DNA of 64,000 nt from contig NZ_JAPJDL010000009.1 in the NCBI RefSeq assembly GCF_026242055.1, positions 34,432 to 98,431 on the forward strand, written 5' to 3'. The notes under the pieces were generated by a model, which was given only the letters and a program-made list of their open reading frames with translations, was not told where the DNA came from and made no database searches. Source of the DNA: Lentzea sp. NEAU-D7 (GTDB lineage Bacteria; Actinomycetota; Actinomycetes; Mycobacteriales; Pseudonocardiaceae). The position numbers were made by a program, and so were the translations under genes. Numbering within the stretch: position 1 is the first letter of the stretch; each line of letters begins with the position of its first letter. This document shows positions 17,542 to 25,939 of this stretch, piece by piece.

Positions 17542-20500
17542 CACCGCGCGGAACTCCTTGGGCGGCACGGGACGCGAGAACAACCAGCCCTGGTACGCGT
17601 CCACGCCGACACCGCGCAGGACGTGGAACTGGGTGGCGGTCTCCACGCCCTCCGCGACGCACTTGCGTCCCATCGCGCGTGCCATGTCCACCACGGCGCG
17701 CGCGACGGCGAAGTCCGAGGAGTCGTTGCCCACGCCCGAGACGAAGCGCCGGTCCACCTTGATGATCTGGGCCGGCAGGTCCTTCAGGCGCGCCAGCGAC
17801 GAGTAGCCGGTGCCGAAGTCGTCGACGGCGAACTGCACGCCGCGCTTCACCAGTTCGTCCATCGACTGGCGGACCCGCGACGGCAGGTCGACGAACGCCG
17901 TCTCGACCAGTTCCAGCACCACCCGTTCCCACGGGACGCCGGACTCCATGATCGCGGTCGACACGATGTCGACGAACTCCGGATCGCCCGGCACCAGGCC
18001 GGCGAGGTTCACGGCGACCGACACCGGGCGGCCGTCCGGCGCGGGCCAGGTCGCGGCCTCCTTCAACGCCGTCCGCAGCACCCAGCGGTCCAGCTCGCGC
18101 ATCAGGTCGCCCTGCTCGGCGACCGGCAGGAACACGTCCGGCGGCAGCAGACCGCGGTCGGGGTGCGGCCAGCGCACCAGCGCCTCGGCGGTCAGGACGG
18201 CGCCGTCGACGCCCACGACGGGCTGGTAGTGCAGCGCCAGGCCGTCGTTCTGCAGGGCCTCGCGCAGCTGGCCCTCGAGGTGCACCTGGCGGTCCGCCGA
18301 CGCGATCAGGGCCGCCGAGGCCAGCGAGACCCGTCCGGCGCCGGCGCGCTTCGCCTCGAACATCGCGGCGTCGGCGAACCTGAGCAGGTCGGCGCCGTTG
18401 GCGCGCGAGCCGTTCGGCACGGCCGCGCCGATCGAGGCCGAGACGCGGACCAGCTGGCCGTGCACCGGAACCGCGGTCCTCAGCAGGGACGCGACCCGTG
18501 TCGCCAGAGCGTCGACGCCACCCACGGCGTCGAGGTCCTCGGCGATGATCACGTACTCGTCCCCGGACAGCCGGGCGGCGGTGCAGCCGTCCGGCAGGCC
18601 GCCTTCCAGGCGTCGCGCCAGGGCGACCAGGAGCTCGTCGCCCGCGTCGTGGCCGAGGGAGTCGTTGACGCGCTTGAAGTTGTCGATGTCGCAGAAGAGC
18701 ACGGCGACCTTGGAGCGGCCGGGGCCCTCCAGCAGCTTGCCGAGGATCTCCTTCACCAGCGCGCGGTTCGGCAGGCCGGTCAGCTCGTCGTGGGTGGCCT
18801 GGTGCCGCAGGGCCTCGGCGGCGCGGCGGCGTTCGGTGATGTCCAGGAACACGATCAGCCAGAAGCGGCGGCCGTCGTCCTGCACGGACAACGCGATGTG
18901 CAGCTCGCAGTAGACCTTCTCGCCGTCCGGGCGGACGAGGATGCGCTGCGGGATCTTCTGCGTGCGCTCGGCGGCCCACTGCAGGCCGGGCGAGGTGTCC
19001 TCGGGGTGGGTGAGCTGTTCGGCGGTCATGCCGCGCAGCTGTTCCAGCTCCATGCCGAGCAGGTCGCACAACGCGTCGTTGGCGTCGACCAGGCGCTCGC
19101 CCTCGTCGAACAGGCCGATGCCCACCGGCGTCACGGACACGAGGTCGGTGAAGCGCTGCGAGGAACGCTTCATGCGCGCTTCGGCGGCACGCTGCTCAGT
19201 GACGTCCTGGGCCGTGCCGACGGCGAGCTGCTTGCCGTGCGCGTCGTGGACGATCATGCCGTGGCAGCGGAAGATGCGCGTCGAACCGTCGCGGCGGATC
19301 ACCCGGTGCTCGCACTGCACCGCGATCTCGTCGGCCGCCAGCTGACGCCACAGGTCGTCGACCCAGCCCCGGTCCTCGGGGTGCACCAGGTCGAGGTAGT
19401 GCTGGTAGTTGCCCGCGACCTCGGCGGGGATGTCGTAGAGGTCGCGCAGCATGTCCGACCACACGACCTCGCCGCTGACCGGGTTCCACTCCCACATGCC
19501 GAGGCGGGCGGCCTGCTGCGCGTCCGCCAGTCTTCGGCGGTCCTCGCGCATCTGGCGTTCCAGCGCCCGCGCCTCGGTGACGTCCTGGATCGTGCCGTGG
19601 TAGCGCTCGATGCGGCCCGACGGCGCGATCTCCGCGCGGGCGCGGCACATGTAGACGCGCTCGCCGACCTCGCTGCGGACCTCGACCTCGACCGGTTGCC
19701 CGTCGCTCGCGTGCAGCAACGAGTGGCGGATCGCCTTGACGGCCTCCCGGTCGTCCGGGTGCACGCCGCTGAGCAGGTCGTCGTCCGGGGTCATGCCGAG
19801 CTCGGCGTACATCTCCAGCAGCACTTCGCTGCGGTGCACGGCGCGCGTGCCGGTCTCGTACGCCCAGCTGCCGATGCGGGCGATGCGCTGCGCCTCCAGC
19901 AGCCGCGCCCGTTCCTGGGCGAGGTCGGTGGCGGCACGCTTGGTCTCGGTGATGTCGCGGATGTAGCCGGTGATCTTGTCCAGGCCGCCGGCGTCGTCCA
20001 GCCTCGCCTCGGCGACACCGCGGATCCACCGCAGCTGGCCGTCCGGGCGCACTATCCGGTACTCGATGTCGATCGGATCGCCGGTGATCTCGCGACCGTG
20101 CCAGTACGTCTCGACCATCTGGTAGTCGTCGGGGTGCACGACGTCGAGAACGGCCTGCGCGCCCGGTACGACGGTGCCGCGTTCGAGGCCGAGGAGCTCG
20201 TAGTGCGTGTCCGACCAGACGGTCAGGCCGGTCCGGGGGTCGAACTCCCACGAGCCCAGGTTCGCGACCTTCTGCACCTTGCGCAGCCGGCGCTGCTCGT
20301 CGCGCAGCGCGTCCGCGGCGGAGGCGAGGTCGGAGACGTCGATCAGCAGCACGGCCTGCAGGCCCGTGCCGGGTACGGCGTGCCGGGCGACGCGCACCGG
20401 CAGTTCGGTGCCGTCCGCCCGCAGCAGCCTCAGGTCGGCGGAGTTGCCGAGGAGCAGGTCGCCGAGCGCGTGCCCGACGAGGTCGTCGGCGCCCTGCGCG

Positions 20501-20679
20501 ACCGCGAGCTCCACGGCCGCGGGGTTCGCCTGCATGACGACACCCTTGGCGTCGACGAGCAACGACGGCGCGTCGGGCAGGGTCAACCCGTCCAACGTGA
20601 TCGGAGGTTTCCCGTTCTCCGGGACAGCCGTCCGTGCACGGCCGTTCACCACCGTCGCGCGTCCCACCCACTTGGGCAC
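17503..20679 (-). CDS. Multi-PAS GGDEF/EAL cyclic-di-GMP signalling protein
   Basis: A soluble 1058-residue protein with about five PAS/PAC units (residues ~30-655, with linkers such as GYIRDITETKRAATDLAQER). A GGDEF domain follows (about 660-815, THDELTGLPNRALVKEILGK, active-site loop RLSGDEYVIIAED), then an EAL domain (about 830-1050). The EAL residues are present: AEALVRW, LELVETAF, DDFGTGYSSLARLK, KVDRRFV and EGVETATQF. The G-site reads SGDEY instead of GGDEF. Both synthesis and hydrolysis are possible. GTG at 20679 has a GAGAGGGTGG ribosome site; an upstream GTG at 20757 abuts a terminator hairpin and is less likely. Confidence 0.93.
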   Translation of the reverse strand: MPKWVGRATVVNGRARTAVPENGKPPITLDGLTLPDAPSLLVDAKGVVMQANPAAVELAVAQGADDLVGHALGDLLLGNSADLRLLRADGTELPVRVARHAVPGTGLQAVLLIDVSDLASAADALRDEQRRLRKVQKVANLGSWEFDPRTGLTVWSDTHYELLGLERGTVVPGAQAVLDVVHPDDYQMVETYWHGREITGDPIDIEYRIVRPDGQLRWIRGVAEARLDDAGGLDKITGYIRDITETKRAATDLAQERARLLEAQRIARIGSWAYETGTRAVHRSEVLLEMYAELGMTPDDDLLSGVHPDDREAVKAIRHSLLHASDGQPVEVEVRSEVGERVYMCRARAEIAPSGRIERYHGTIQDVTEARALERQMREDRRRLADAQQAARLGMWEWNPVSGEVVWSDMLRDLYDIPAEVAGNYQHYLDLVHPEDRGWVDDLWRQLAADEIAVQCEHRVIRRDGSTRIFRCHGMIVHDAHGKQLAVGTAQDVTEQRAAEARMKRSSQRFTDLVSVTPVGIGLFDEGERLVDANDALCDLLGMELEQLRGMTAEQLTHPEDTSPGLQWAAERTQKIPQRILVRPDGEKVYCELHIALSVQDDGRRFWLIVFLDITERRRAAEALRHQATHDELTGLPNRALVKEILGKLLEGPGRSKVAVLFCDIDNFKRVNDSLGHDAGDELLVALARRLEGGLPDGCTAARLSGDEYVIIAEDLDAVGGVDALATRVASLLRTAVPVHGQLVRVSASIGAAVPNGSRANGADLLRFADAAMFEAKRAGAGRVSLASAALIASADRQVHLEGQLREALQNDGLALHYQPVVGVDGAVLTAEALVRWPHPDRGLLPPDVFLPVAEQGDLMRELDRWVLRTALKEAATWPAPDGRPVSVAVNLAGLVPGDPEFVDIVSTAIMESGVPWERVVLELVETAFVDLPSRVRQSMDELVKRGVQFAVDDFGTGYSSLARLKDLPAQIIKVDRRFVSGVGNDSSDFAVARAVVDMARAMGRKCVAEGVETATQFHVLRGVGVDAYQGWLFSRPVPPKEFRAVLALGPLHIPRAG

Positions 20680-20760
20680 CGGCCCACCCTCTCCCGCATC
20701 CACCGCCCGCGGCAATTCGGGTGGGCACGACAACGGCACCCGAACGGCGGCAAACACGAA

Positions 20761-20792
20761 CCCTCTCCTCGGGTGAACACCCGAGGAGAGGG
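20761..20792 (-). terminator. Terminator hairpin after the malic enzyme gene
   Basis: Fifteen-base perfect arms (20761-20775 and 20778-20792) flank two bases. On the minus strand the hairpin is followed by TTCGTGTTTG. It lies 112 bp after the malic enzyme stop and just before the GGDEF/EAL gene, separating the two transcripts. Confidence 0.75.
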
Positions 20793-20904
20793 ACGGTAGC
20801 GCTTCAGAGCGTCATCGCCCACCCCTGCACGGGTTAACGAAAAGCCACGTTCGTGGTTCCGGTACTCGTGCAGATGCAAAAAGGTGGCAAATGATCGGGC
20901 TGGA

Positions 20905-22101
20905 TCAGGCGACTCCGTCGGCCTTCGCCGCGACGGCCACAGCAGCCGCGACCTCGGGTCCGACGCGCGGGTCCAATGCCGAGGGCACAATTCGGTCTGG
21001 GCCCAAATCATCCTTCGCGACCGCGAGAATGGCATCCGCGGCGGCGAGTTTCATGCCTTCCGTGATCCGTCGCGCACCCGCGTCGAGAGCACCGCGGAAA
21101 ATGCCGGGGAACGCGAGCACGTTGTTGATCTGGTTCGGGAAGTCGCTGCGGCCGGTGGCCACGATCGCGGCGTGCCGGGCGGCGACCTCCGGGTGCACCT
21201 CGGGGTCCGGGTTCGACAGCGCGAAGACGATCGAGCCGCTAGCCATGCTCGCGATCAGGTCCTCGGACACCTTGGACGACGAGACGCCGATGAAGACGTC
21301 CGCGCCCCGCAGCGCCACGTCGATGCCACCGTCGAGGTTGCTGGAGTTCGTGACCGCCGCGATCTCCTCCTTGATCGGGTTGAGACCGGCGCGGCCCGTG
21401 CGGACGATGCCGCGCGAGTCGAGCAGCGTGATGTCGCCGGCGCCGGCGGCGATGAGGATCTTGGCGATCGCGATGCCCGCGGCACCCGCACCGGAGATGA
21501 CCACCCGCTGGTCAGCGATGCTCTTGCCGAGGACGGTGTTCGCGCCGTTGAGCGCCGCCAGCGACACGACGGCCGTGCCGTGCTGGTCGTCGTGCATGAC
21601 CGGGCAGTCGAGCGCCTCGATCAGCTTGCGCTCCAGCTCGAAGCAGCGCGGCGCGGAGACGTCCTCCAGGTTGACCGCGCCGAACGACGGGCGCAGCCGC
21701 ACGAGCGTCTCGACGATCTCGTCCACGTCCGTCGTGGTGAGCACGAGCGGGATGGAGTCGAGGCCGCCGAAGGTCTTGAACAGCGCGGACTTGCCCTCCA
21801 TGACGGGCAGCGACGCGCTCGGGCCGATGTCGCCGAGACCGAGCACCGCGGTGCCGTCGCTGACGACGGCGACCAGGCGGTGCGCCCACGTGTACTTCGC
21901 GGCCAGGGAGGGGTCCTCCGCGATGGCCTTGCTCACTCGTGCGACACCAGGTGTGTACGCGATGGACAGCGCTTTCGGGTCAGCCAGCGAGGCGGTCGCG
22001 CCGACCTCGAGCTTCCCGCCCAGGTGCGCGTTGAAGATCTCCTCGTCCGTCAGCTGCGTCGGATCGGAGTTCTCGGTGCGGGCTTCGTTCACTGCTGTCA
22101 C
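20905..22101 (-). CDS. NAD-dependent malic enzyme
   Basis: A 398-residue malic enzyme that oxidatively decarboxylates malate to pyruvate. Motifs are LSIAYTPGVARVSKAIAEDP (about 46-65), GDIGPSASLPVMEGKSALFK (metal/malate region, about 90-110), CPVMHDDQHGTAVVSLAAL (about 160-178), the NAD-binding GAGAAGIAIAKILIAAGA (about 195-212) and ALSNPDPEVHPE. Its size matches the short bacterial form without a phosphotransacetylase domain. It is a single-gene transcript with the hairpin at 20761-20792 downstream. Confidence 0.95.
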   Translation of the reverse strand: MTAVNEARTENSDPTQLTDEEIFNAHLGGKLEVGATASLADPKALSIAYTPGVARVSKAIAEDPSLAAKYTWAHRLVAVVSDGTAVLGLGDIGPSASLPVMEGKSALFKTFGGLDSIPLVLTTTDVDEIVETLVRLRPSFGAVNLEDVSAPRCFELERKLIEALDCPVMHDDQHGTAVVSLAALNGANTVLGKSIADQRVVISGAGAAGIAIAKILIAAGAGDITLLDSRGIVRTGRAGLNPIKEEIAAVTNSSNLDGGIDVALRGADVFIGVSSSKVSEDLIASMASGSIVFALSNPDPEVHPEVAARHAAIVATGRSDFPNQINNVLAFPGIFRGALDAGARRITEGMKLAAADAILAVAKDDLGPDRIVPSALDPRVGPEVAAAVAVAAKADGVA

Positions 22102-22433
22102 GGCGTCCCTCCTGCGGTGCGGGCGGCGTAGTGGCCCAACATGGGCTCATCACCAGACGGCGCACCGGCCCAGCGTTGTCACGCCGGGTACACGGGGCCT
22201 GGAAACTCGGTCGATGCCCTCCGACGAGTTGCGTCGGAGAACCGCCCGAGTGTTGCGGGTGACGGAAGTGTGGCAGGGTCGCGCGTTGCTGTCTGCGGCG
22301 GGGATCACACTTTTTCCGCAGGTCAGAGGGCATGTAGCAAGACGTCCGTCCGGTTTTCTGAACCGACCGGTCAGTTTCTGCAGGCAGGAAGCACCCGATC
22401 GGTCAAGAAAGATTGACGCCTTAGAGTGACGGC
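22102..22433. promoter_or_regulatory. Divergent promoter region between malic enzyme and sugar epimerase genes
   Basis: This 332-bp gap holds no convincing gene. It contains a perfect 8-bp stem-loop (22219-22226 / 22232-22239) and a TetR-like near-palindrome ACCGACCGGTCAGT at 22362-22375 (12 of 14 positions symmetric). TTGACG occurs just before the epimerase start. The operator reading is tentative. Confidence 0.4.
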
Positions 22434-23033
22434 ATGCAGGCGAGTTCGCTGAAAATTGACGGCGCGTTCGAGTTCACCCCTCGGACATTTCCCGACGACC
22501 GCGGTGTGTTCGTCTCGCCGTACCAGGAGGCCGCCTTCGTGGAGGCGGTCGGGCACCCGTTCCGGGTCGCGCAGACCAACCACAGCGTCTCCCGCGCGGG
22601 GACGATCCGCGGCATCCACTACGCGGACGTGCCGCCGTCGCAGGCGAAGTACGTCTTCTGCCCGCGCGGCTCGTTCATAGACGTGATCGTCGACATCCGC
22701 GTCGGCTCGCCCACGTTCGGCCAGTGGGACGCCGTGCTGGTGAACTCCGAGAAGTGCAACGCGGTCTACCTCGCCGAGGGCCTGGGCCACGCGATGATCG
22801 CCCTCGAAGACGACACGACGATGAACTACCTCTGCTCCACCGTCTACAACCCGTCCGGCGAACACGGCCTGACGCCGCTCGACCCGGCGCTCGACCTGCC
22901 GTGGCCGCGTGAGCTCGAGTTCCAGCTCTCGGAGAAGGACACCGCGGCCCCCACTCTGGCCGAGGCCTACGAGGCCGGCGTGCTGCCGCGCTACGAGGAC
23001 TGCCTGGCGCTGTACGCGTCCCTCAAAGCCTGA
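22434..23033 (+). CDS. dTDP-4-dehydrorhamnose 3,5-epimerase family protein
   Basis: A 199-residue RmlC-like cupin enzyme. Visible motifs are FEFTPRTFPDDRGVFVSPYQ (about 11-30), the active-site region AGTIRGIHYADVPPSQAKYV (about 60-80) and YLAEGLGHAMIALEDDTTMN (about 115-135). Such enzymes epimerise dTDP-4-keto-6-deoxyglucose at C3 and/or C5 during dTDP-rhamnose or antibiotic deoxysugar synthesis. No other sugar genes are nearby, so the pathway is unclear. It converges on and overlaps sodX by 11 bp. Confidence 0.9.
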   Translation: MQASSLKIDGAFEFTPRTFPDDRGVFVSPYQEAAFVEAVGHPFRVAQTNHSVSRAGTIRGIHYADVPPSQAKYVFCPRGSFIDVIVDIRVGSPTFGQWDAVLVNSEKCNAVYLAEGLGHAMIALEDDTTMNYLCSTVYNPSGEHGLTPLDPALDLPWPRELEFQLSEKDTAAPTLAEAYEAGVLPRYEDCLALYASLKA

Positions 23034-23325
23034 AACCGGGCCTCGGCCATAGTCGAGCTTTGACGACTCCGAGCACCTCCGCAGGTCCGAGGTGTTCGGA
23101 GTCGGTGCTCGCGAAGGGGTTGTCTCCCACCACGTGCCATCCCCCGTCCACTTCGTGGGAGGCGCGCTTCACCGACAGCTGATCGGGTCTGCTGGCCCAT
23201 TTCACCAGCACGATCTGCCCAGGCTTGGGTCTGACACCCCACTTGACCAGCACGATGTCGTCGTCGCGCAGGGCAGGGACCATCGACGGACCCCGCACGA
23301 GCACGGTGGAGAGGCGCGGTCTCAA
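23023..23325 (-). CDS. sodX: Nickel-type superoxide dismutase maturation protease
   Basis: A 100-residue S26 (signal-peptidase-like) protease. The catalytic Ser is in VRGPSMVPALRDDD (about residue 14), the catalytic Lys in SVKRASHEV (about 54), and the box III-like segment is GDNPFASTDSEHLG. It is divergent from sodN, which fits the SodX that removes the SodN propeptide and exposes the nickel-binding His. There is no transmembrane helix. The start is TTG at 23325 behind GAAGGGTG; an internal GTG would remove part of the N-terminus only. Confidence 0.9.
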   Translation of the reverse strand: MRPRLSTVLVRGPSMVPALRDDDIVLVKWGVRPKPGQIVLVKWASRPDQLSVKRASHEVDGGWHVVGDNPFASTDSEHLGPAEVLGVVKARLWPRPGFRL

Positions 23326-23400
23326 CGATCACCCTTCGATCAGCCGGAGTAGGGTTCCTACCTGTCGGAGCATCCACTGTTTTCATTCTGGGAGGAACGA

Positions 23401-23807
23401 TGCGACTCGTGTCGCGCATTCTCCGCCCGCGCGTCGAAGCCACCGCGCACTGCGACCTGCCGTGCGGTGTCTACGACCCGGCGCAGGCCCGCATCGAGGC
23501 CGAGTCGGTCAAGGCGGTCCAGGAGAAGTACCAGGCCAACGAGGACCCGGAGTTCCGGGAGCGCGCCGTCCTGATCAAGGAGCAGCGCAGCGAGCTCGTC
23601 AAGCACCACCTGTGGGTGCTGTGGACGGACTACTTCAAGCCGCCGCACTTCGAGAAGTACCCCGAGCTGCACGACCTGTTCAACCGCGCCACCAAGGCCG
23701 CGGGCGCGAGCGGCACGAAGGGGTCCATGGACCCGGCTTCGGGTCAGGCCCTGCTCGACCTGATCGCGCAGATCGACAAGATTTTCTGGGAGACCAAGCA
23801 GGGCTGA
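23401..23807 (+). CDS. sodN: Nickel superoxide dismutase
   Basis: A 135-residue cytoplasmic enzyme that dismutates superoxide using nickel. The nickel hook HCDLPCGVYDP follows a 16-residue N-terminal propeptide (MRLVSRILRPRVEATA) that must be cleaved before His-17 can bind nickel. The rest is the all-helical NiSOD body with WVLWTDYFKPPHFEKYPELH. The start ATG has a GGAGG ribosome site. It is divergent from the maturation protease gene sodX and ends in a strong terminator. Confidence 0.97.
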
Positions 23808-23826
23808 GCCCCGCGACGGTTTCACC

Positions 23827-23864
23827 GAACGGCGCCGCCCCCGCACAGGGGGACGGCGCCGTTC
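23827..23864 (+). terminator. Terminator after sodN
   Basis: A long inverted repeat (GAACGGCGCCGCCCCC paired with GGGGGACGGCGCCGTTC, one bulged base) begins 20 bp after the sodN stop. GTCGTTGTGG follows it. It is the likely end of the sodN transcript. Confidence 0.75.
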
Positions 23865-24013
23865 GTCGTTGTGGAGAAGGTGTGGCCGCGCCGCGGTCAT
23901 CAGAACAGGTATCAGGAAAACGACCGTGCGAGCCATGCGCGGGTCCGCCTCAGCGAACGACAACCACCCAGCAGCACCGCGCTCAGGGATTCACGCCCGA
24001 ACCAGGGAGGGTC

Positions 24014-24175
24014 TCACTGCCCTCTGGTGTCCGTGCCGCGCTCGTTCTGGCTCAGCTTGTTCCAGGTCGAGGTCAGCTCCGCGCGGATGCGGGCGACACG
24101 GACCCCGAAGGCCTCGCGGATCTCTCGGGCATCGACCTCGTCGGAGGCGCCGTGGTGGGGGTGCTCGGCGGTCAT
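24014..24175 (-). CDS. Small hypothetical protein, 53 residues
   Basis: A short reading frame with very strong third-position G/C bias (almost every codon ends in G or C), as in the real genes around it. The protein is charged: MTAEHPHHGASDEVDAREIR at the start, then an amphipathic helix-like part REAFGVRVARIRAELTSTWN. No known family was recognised. It lies between sodN and the histidine phosphatase on the opposite strand. ATG at 24175 has a GAGG about 12 bases upstream. It is probably a real small gene. Confidence 0.5.
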   Translation of the reverse strand: MTAEHPHHGASDEVDAREIREAFGVRVARIRAELTSTWNKLSQNERGTDTRGQ

Positions 24176-24243
24176 GGCGCGCTGGGTACCTCGTAGGCGG
24201 ACTGCCCCAAACGTGGTCCCCGTCACTGCTTAGGATCGAACAG

Positions 24244-24840
24244 GTGAGCACCCACCTCTACCTGCTGCGTCACGGCCAGACCGAGTGGTCCGAGAGCGGC
24301 AGGCACACGGGACGCACTGACATCGAGCTGACGCCCGAGGGCGAGCAGCAAGCACGCCGCGCGGGCGCCACGCTCGCACGGCTCAGAGGCACCGACCAGG
24401 CCCCCGCACTCGTGCTGACGAGTCCCCGCAAGCGCGCCACCAGGACGGCCGCGCTGGCCGGGCTGGAGGTCAGCGCGATGACCGAGGACCTGGCCGAGTG
24501 GGACTACGGCGACTACGAGGGCATCACCACGCCGCAGATCCGCGAGCGCGTGGCCGGCTGGACGGTGTGGACGCACCCGATGCCGAACGGCGAGACGCAC
24601 GCGGAGGTGCAGGAGCGGGCGCGCAAGGTGCTCGGCGAGGTGCGCAAGATCCTGCCCGGCGGCGACGTCGTGCTGGTCGGCCACGGGCACTTCAGCCGCG
24701 TGCTGATCGCGGCGTGGCTGGGCCTCGCGCCCGACCAGGGAGTCCACTTCGGACTGGACCCGGCCGGCATCTGCCAGCTGGGCGACGAGCGGGGCGACCC
24801 GCAGGTGCGCAGGCTCAACGTGCCCGCGTGGGAGGTGTGA
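24244..24840 (+). CDS. Histidine phosphatase family protein
   Basis: A 198-residue phosphoglycerate-mutase-like phosphatase. The phospho-accepting histidine is in YLLRHGQTEWSESGRHTGRT (about residue 10). The second RHG-type motif is VLTSPRKRATRTA, the acid residue lies in AEWDYGDYEGI, and the late histidine is in VLVGHGHFSRVLIAAWLGL. The substrate is unknown; such proteins act on small phosphorylated metabolites. The start is GTG at 24244. Its TGA overlaps the ATG of the next gene (TGATG), so they form an operon. Confidence 0.92.
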   Translation: MSTHLYLLRHGQTEWSESGRHTGRTDIELTPEGEQQARRAGATLARLRGTDQAPALVLTSPRKRATRTAALAGLEVSAMTEDLAEWDYGDYEGITTPQIRERVAGWTVWTHPMPNGETHAEVQERARKVLGEVRKILPGGDVVLVGHGHFSRVLIAAWLGLAPDQGVHFGLDPAGICQLGDERGDPQVRRLNVPAWEV

Positions 24841-25313
24841 TGATCCGGCGGGTCGAACCGCGTGACGTCGACGCGGTCGTGGGACTGGTTCACGAACTGG
24901 CGCTGTACGAGAAGGCGCCCGAGCAGTGCCACCTCACTGCGGAGCAGTTGCACACGGCGCTGTTCAACGAGAACGCCGCGTTGTTCGGTCATGTCGCCGA
25001 AGTGGACGGTCAGGTCGTCGGCATCGCGTTGTGGTTCCTCAACTTCTCGACGTGGGACGGCGTGCACGGCATCTACCTCGAAGACCTCTACGTCACGCCG
25101 GACCAGCGCGGCAACGGTCTGGGCAAGAAGCTCCTGGAAGCGCTTGCCCAGGAGTGCGTGGCGAAGGGGTACACCCGTCTGCAGTGGTGGGTGCTCAACT
25201 GGAACGAGCCCAGCATCGGCTTCTACAAGTCGCTCGGCGCCGTGCCGATGGACGAGTGGACGACGATGCGCGTCTCGGACGAAGCCCTGGTCAGGCTCGG
25301 CACTTCACCCTGA
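24840..25313 (+). CDS. GNAT N-acetyltransferase, diamine acetyltransferase-like
   Basis: A 157-residue GNAT protein. The acetyl-CoA motif is IYLEDLYVTPDQRGNGLGKK (about 80-100). The segment WVLNWNEPSIGFYKSLGAVP near residue 125 strongly resembles spermidine/spermine or thialysine acetyltransferases. Acetylation of a polyamine or related amine is inferred. The ATG overlaps the phosphatase stop, so translation is coupled. Confidence 0.88.
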   Translation: MIRRVEPRDVDAVVGLVHELALYEKAPEQCHLTAEQLHTALFNENAALFGHVAEVDGQVVGIALWFLNFSTWDGVHGIYLEDLYVTPDQRGNGLGKKLLEALAQECVAKGYTRLQWWVLNWNEPSIGFYKSLGAVPMDEWTTMRVSDEALVRLGTSP

Positions 25314-25438
25314 AGGTTGACGGAAGGTCTCAAAAGGCTCACGAAACGGGTATTCCACTGAGGACAGGTCCACGGTGCTGGAAGCGTCCCCGCCGCCGAT
25401 CCTCCGGCAAAAAGTAAGCGTGGAAAGAAGGAAAGACC

Positions 25439-25855
25439 GTGGGCACTGACCCGACTACCGTTGACCCCGCCGTCTCGACCGGCATCGGCGTCTTCGGCGC
25501 GATCATCTACCTGGCGTTCGCCGTCTTCGCGATCGTCGTGATGTGGAAGGTCTTCGCCAAGGCCGGTCAGCCCGGCTGGGCCGCGATCATCCCGATCTAC
25601 AACATCTACGTGTGGCTCAAGGTCGCGGGTCGTCCCGGCTGGTGGCTGATCCTGTTCCTGATCCCGATCGTGAACATCGTCATGGCGCTGATCGTCTCGA
25701 TCGACATCGCCAAGTCGTTCGCGAAGGACACCGTGTTCGGCGTCGTCGCGCTGTGGCTGTTCAGCATCATCGGTTACGCGATCCTCGCGTTCGGTGGCGC
25801 GCAGTACCGCGGCCCGGCCGCGCTGGTGAGCAAGCAGGGCGCCTACCAGGGCTGA
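25439..25855 (+). CDS. DUF5684-type integral membrane protein
   Basis: A 138-residue protein with about four hydrophobic segments (GVFGAIIYLAFAVFAIVVMW, WAAIIPIYNIYVWLKV, WWLILFLIPIVNIVMALIVS, FGVVALWLFSIIGYAILAF). The motif KAGQPGWAAIIPIYN is characteristic of DUF5684 small membrane proteins, which often occur next to signal peptidases. The function is unknown. GTG at 25439 follows a GAAGGAAAG ribosome site. It is monocistronic with a terminator at 25867. Confidence 0.85.
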   Translation: MGTDPTTVDPAVSTGIGVFGAIIYLAFAVFAIVVMWKVFAKAGQPGWAAIIPIYNIYVWLKVAGRPGWWLILFLIPIVNIVMALIVSIDIAKSFAKDTVFGVVALWLFSIIGYAILAFGGAQYRGPAALVSKQGAYQG

Positions 25856-25866
25856 GCGAGACCCCG

Positions 25867-25912
25867 AGGCCGGGCCAGAAGTCACCCCTGTACTTCAGGC
25901 CCGGCCTTCATT
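25867..25912 (+). terminator. Terminator after the DUF5684 gene
   Basis: AGGCCGGGCC (25867-25876) pairs perfectly with GGCCCGGCCT (25898-25907) around a 21-base loop, followed by TCATT. It lies 11 bp after the stop codon. Confidence 0.7.
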
Positions 25913-25923
25913 ACGGCCAGAAA

Positions 25924-25937
25924 TGAAACCGTTTTCA
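25924..25937. promoter_or_regulatory. LacI-type operator candidate
   Basis: TGAAACCGTTTTCA is symmetric at 12 of 14 positions and has the central CG typical of LacI-family operators that control carbohydrate-utilisation genes in actinomycetes. It sits directly before a fragment resembling a glycoside hydrolase, and no LacI gene is near. Confidence 0.5.
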
Positions 25938-25939
25938 CA

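Noticed and set aside
17623..20799. A 1058-codon open frame on the plus strand opposite the GGDEF/EAL gene
   Set aside because: It is a mirror frame caused by high G+C. It has no domains and is rich in R, H, V and Q, and the opposite strand encodes clear PAS, GGDEF and EAL domains.
20680..20904. Possible cyclic-di-GMP riboswitch before the GGDEF/EAL gene
   Set aside because: Only a terminator-type perfect hairpin is present. The conserved GEMM helices and linker bases were not found.
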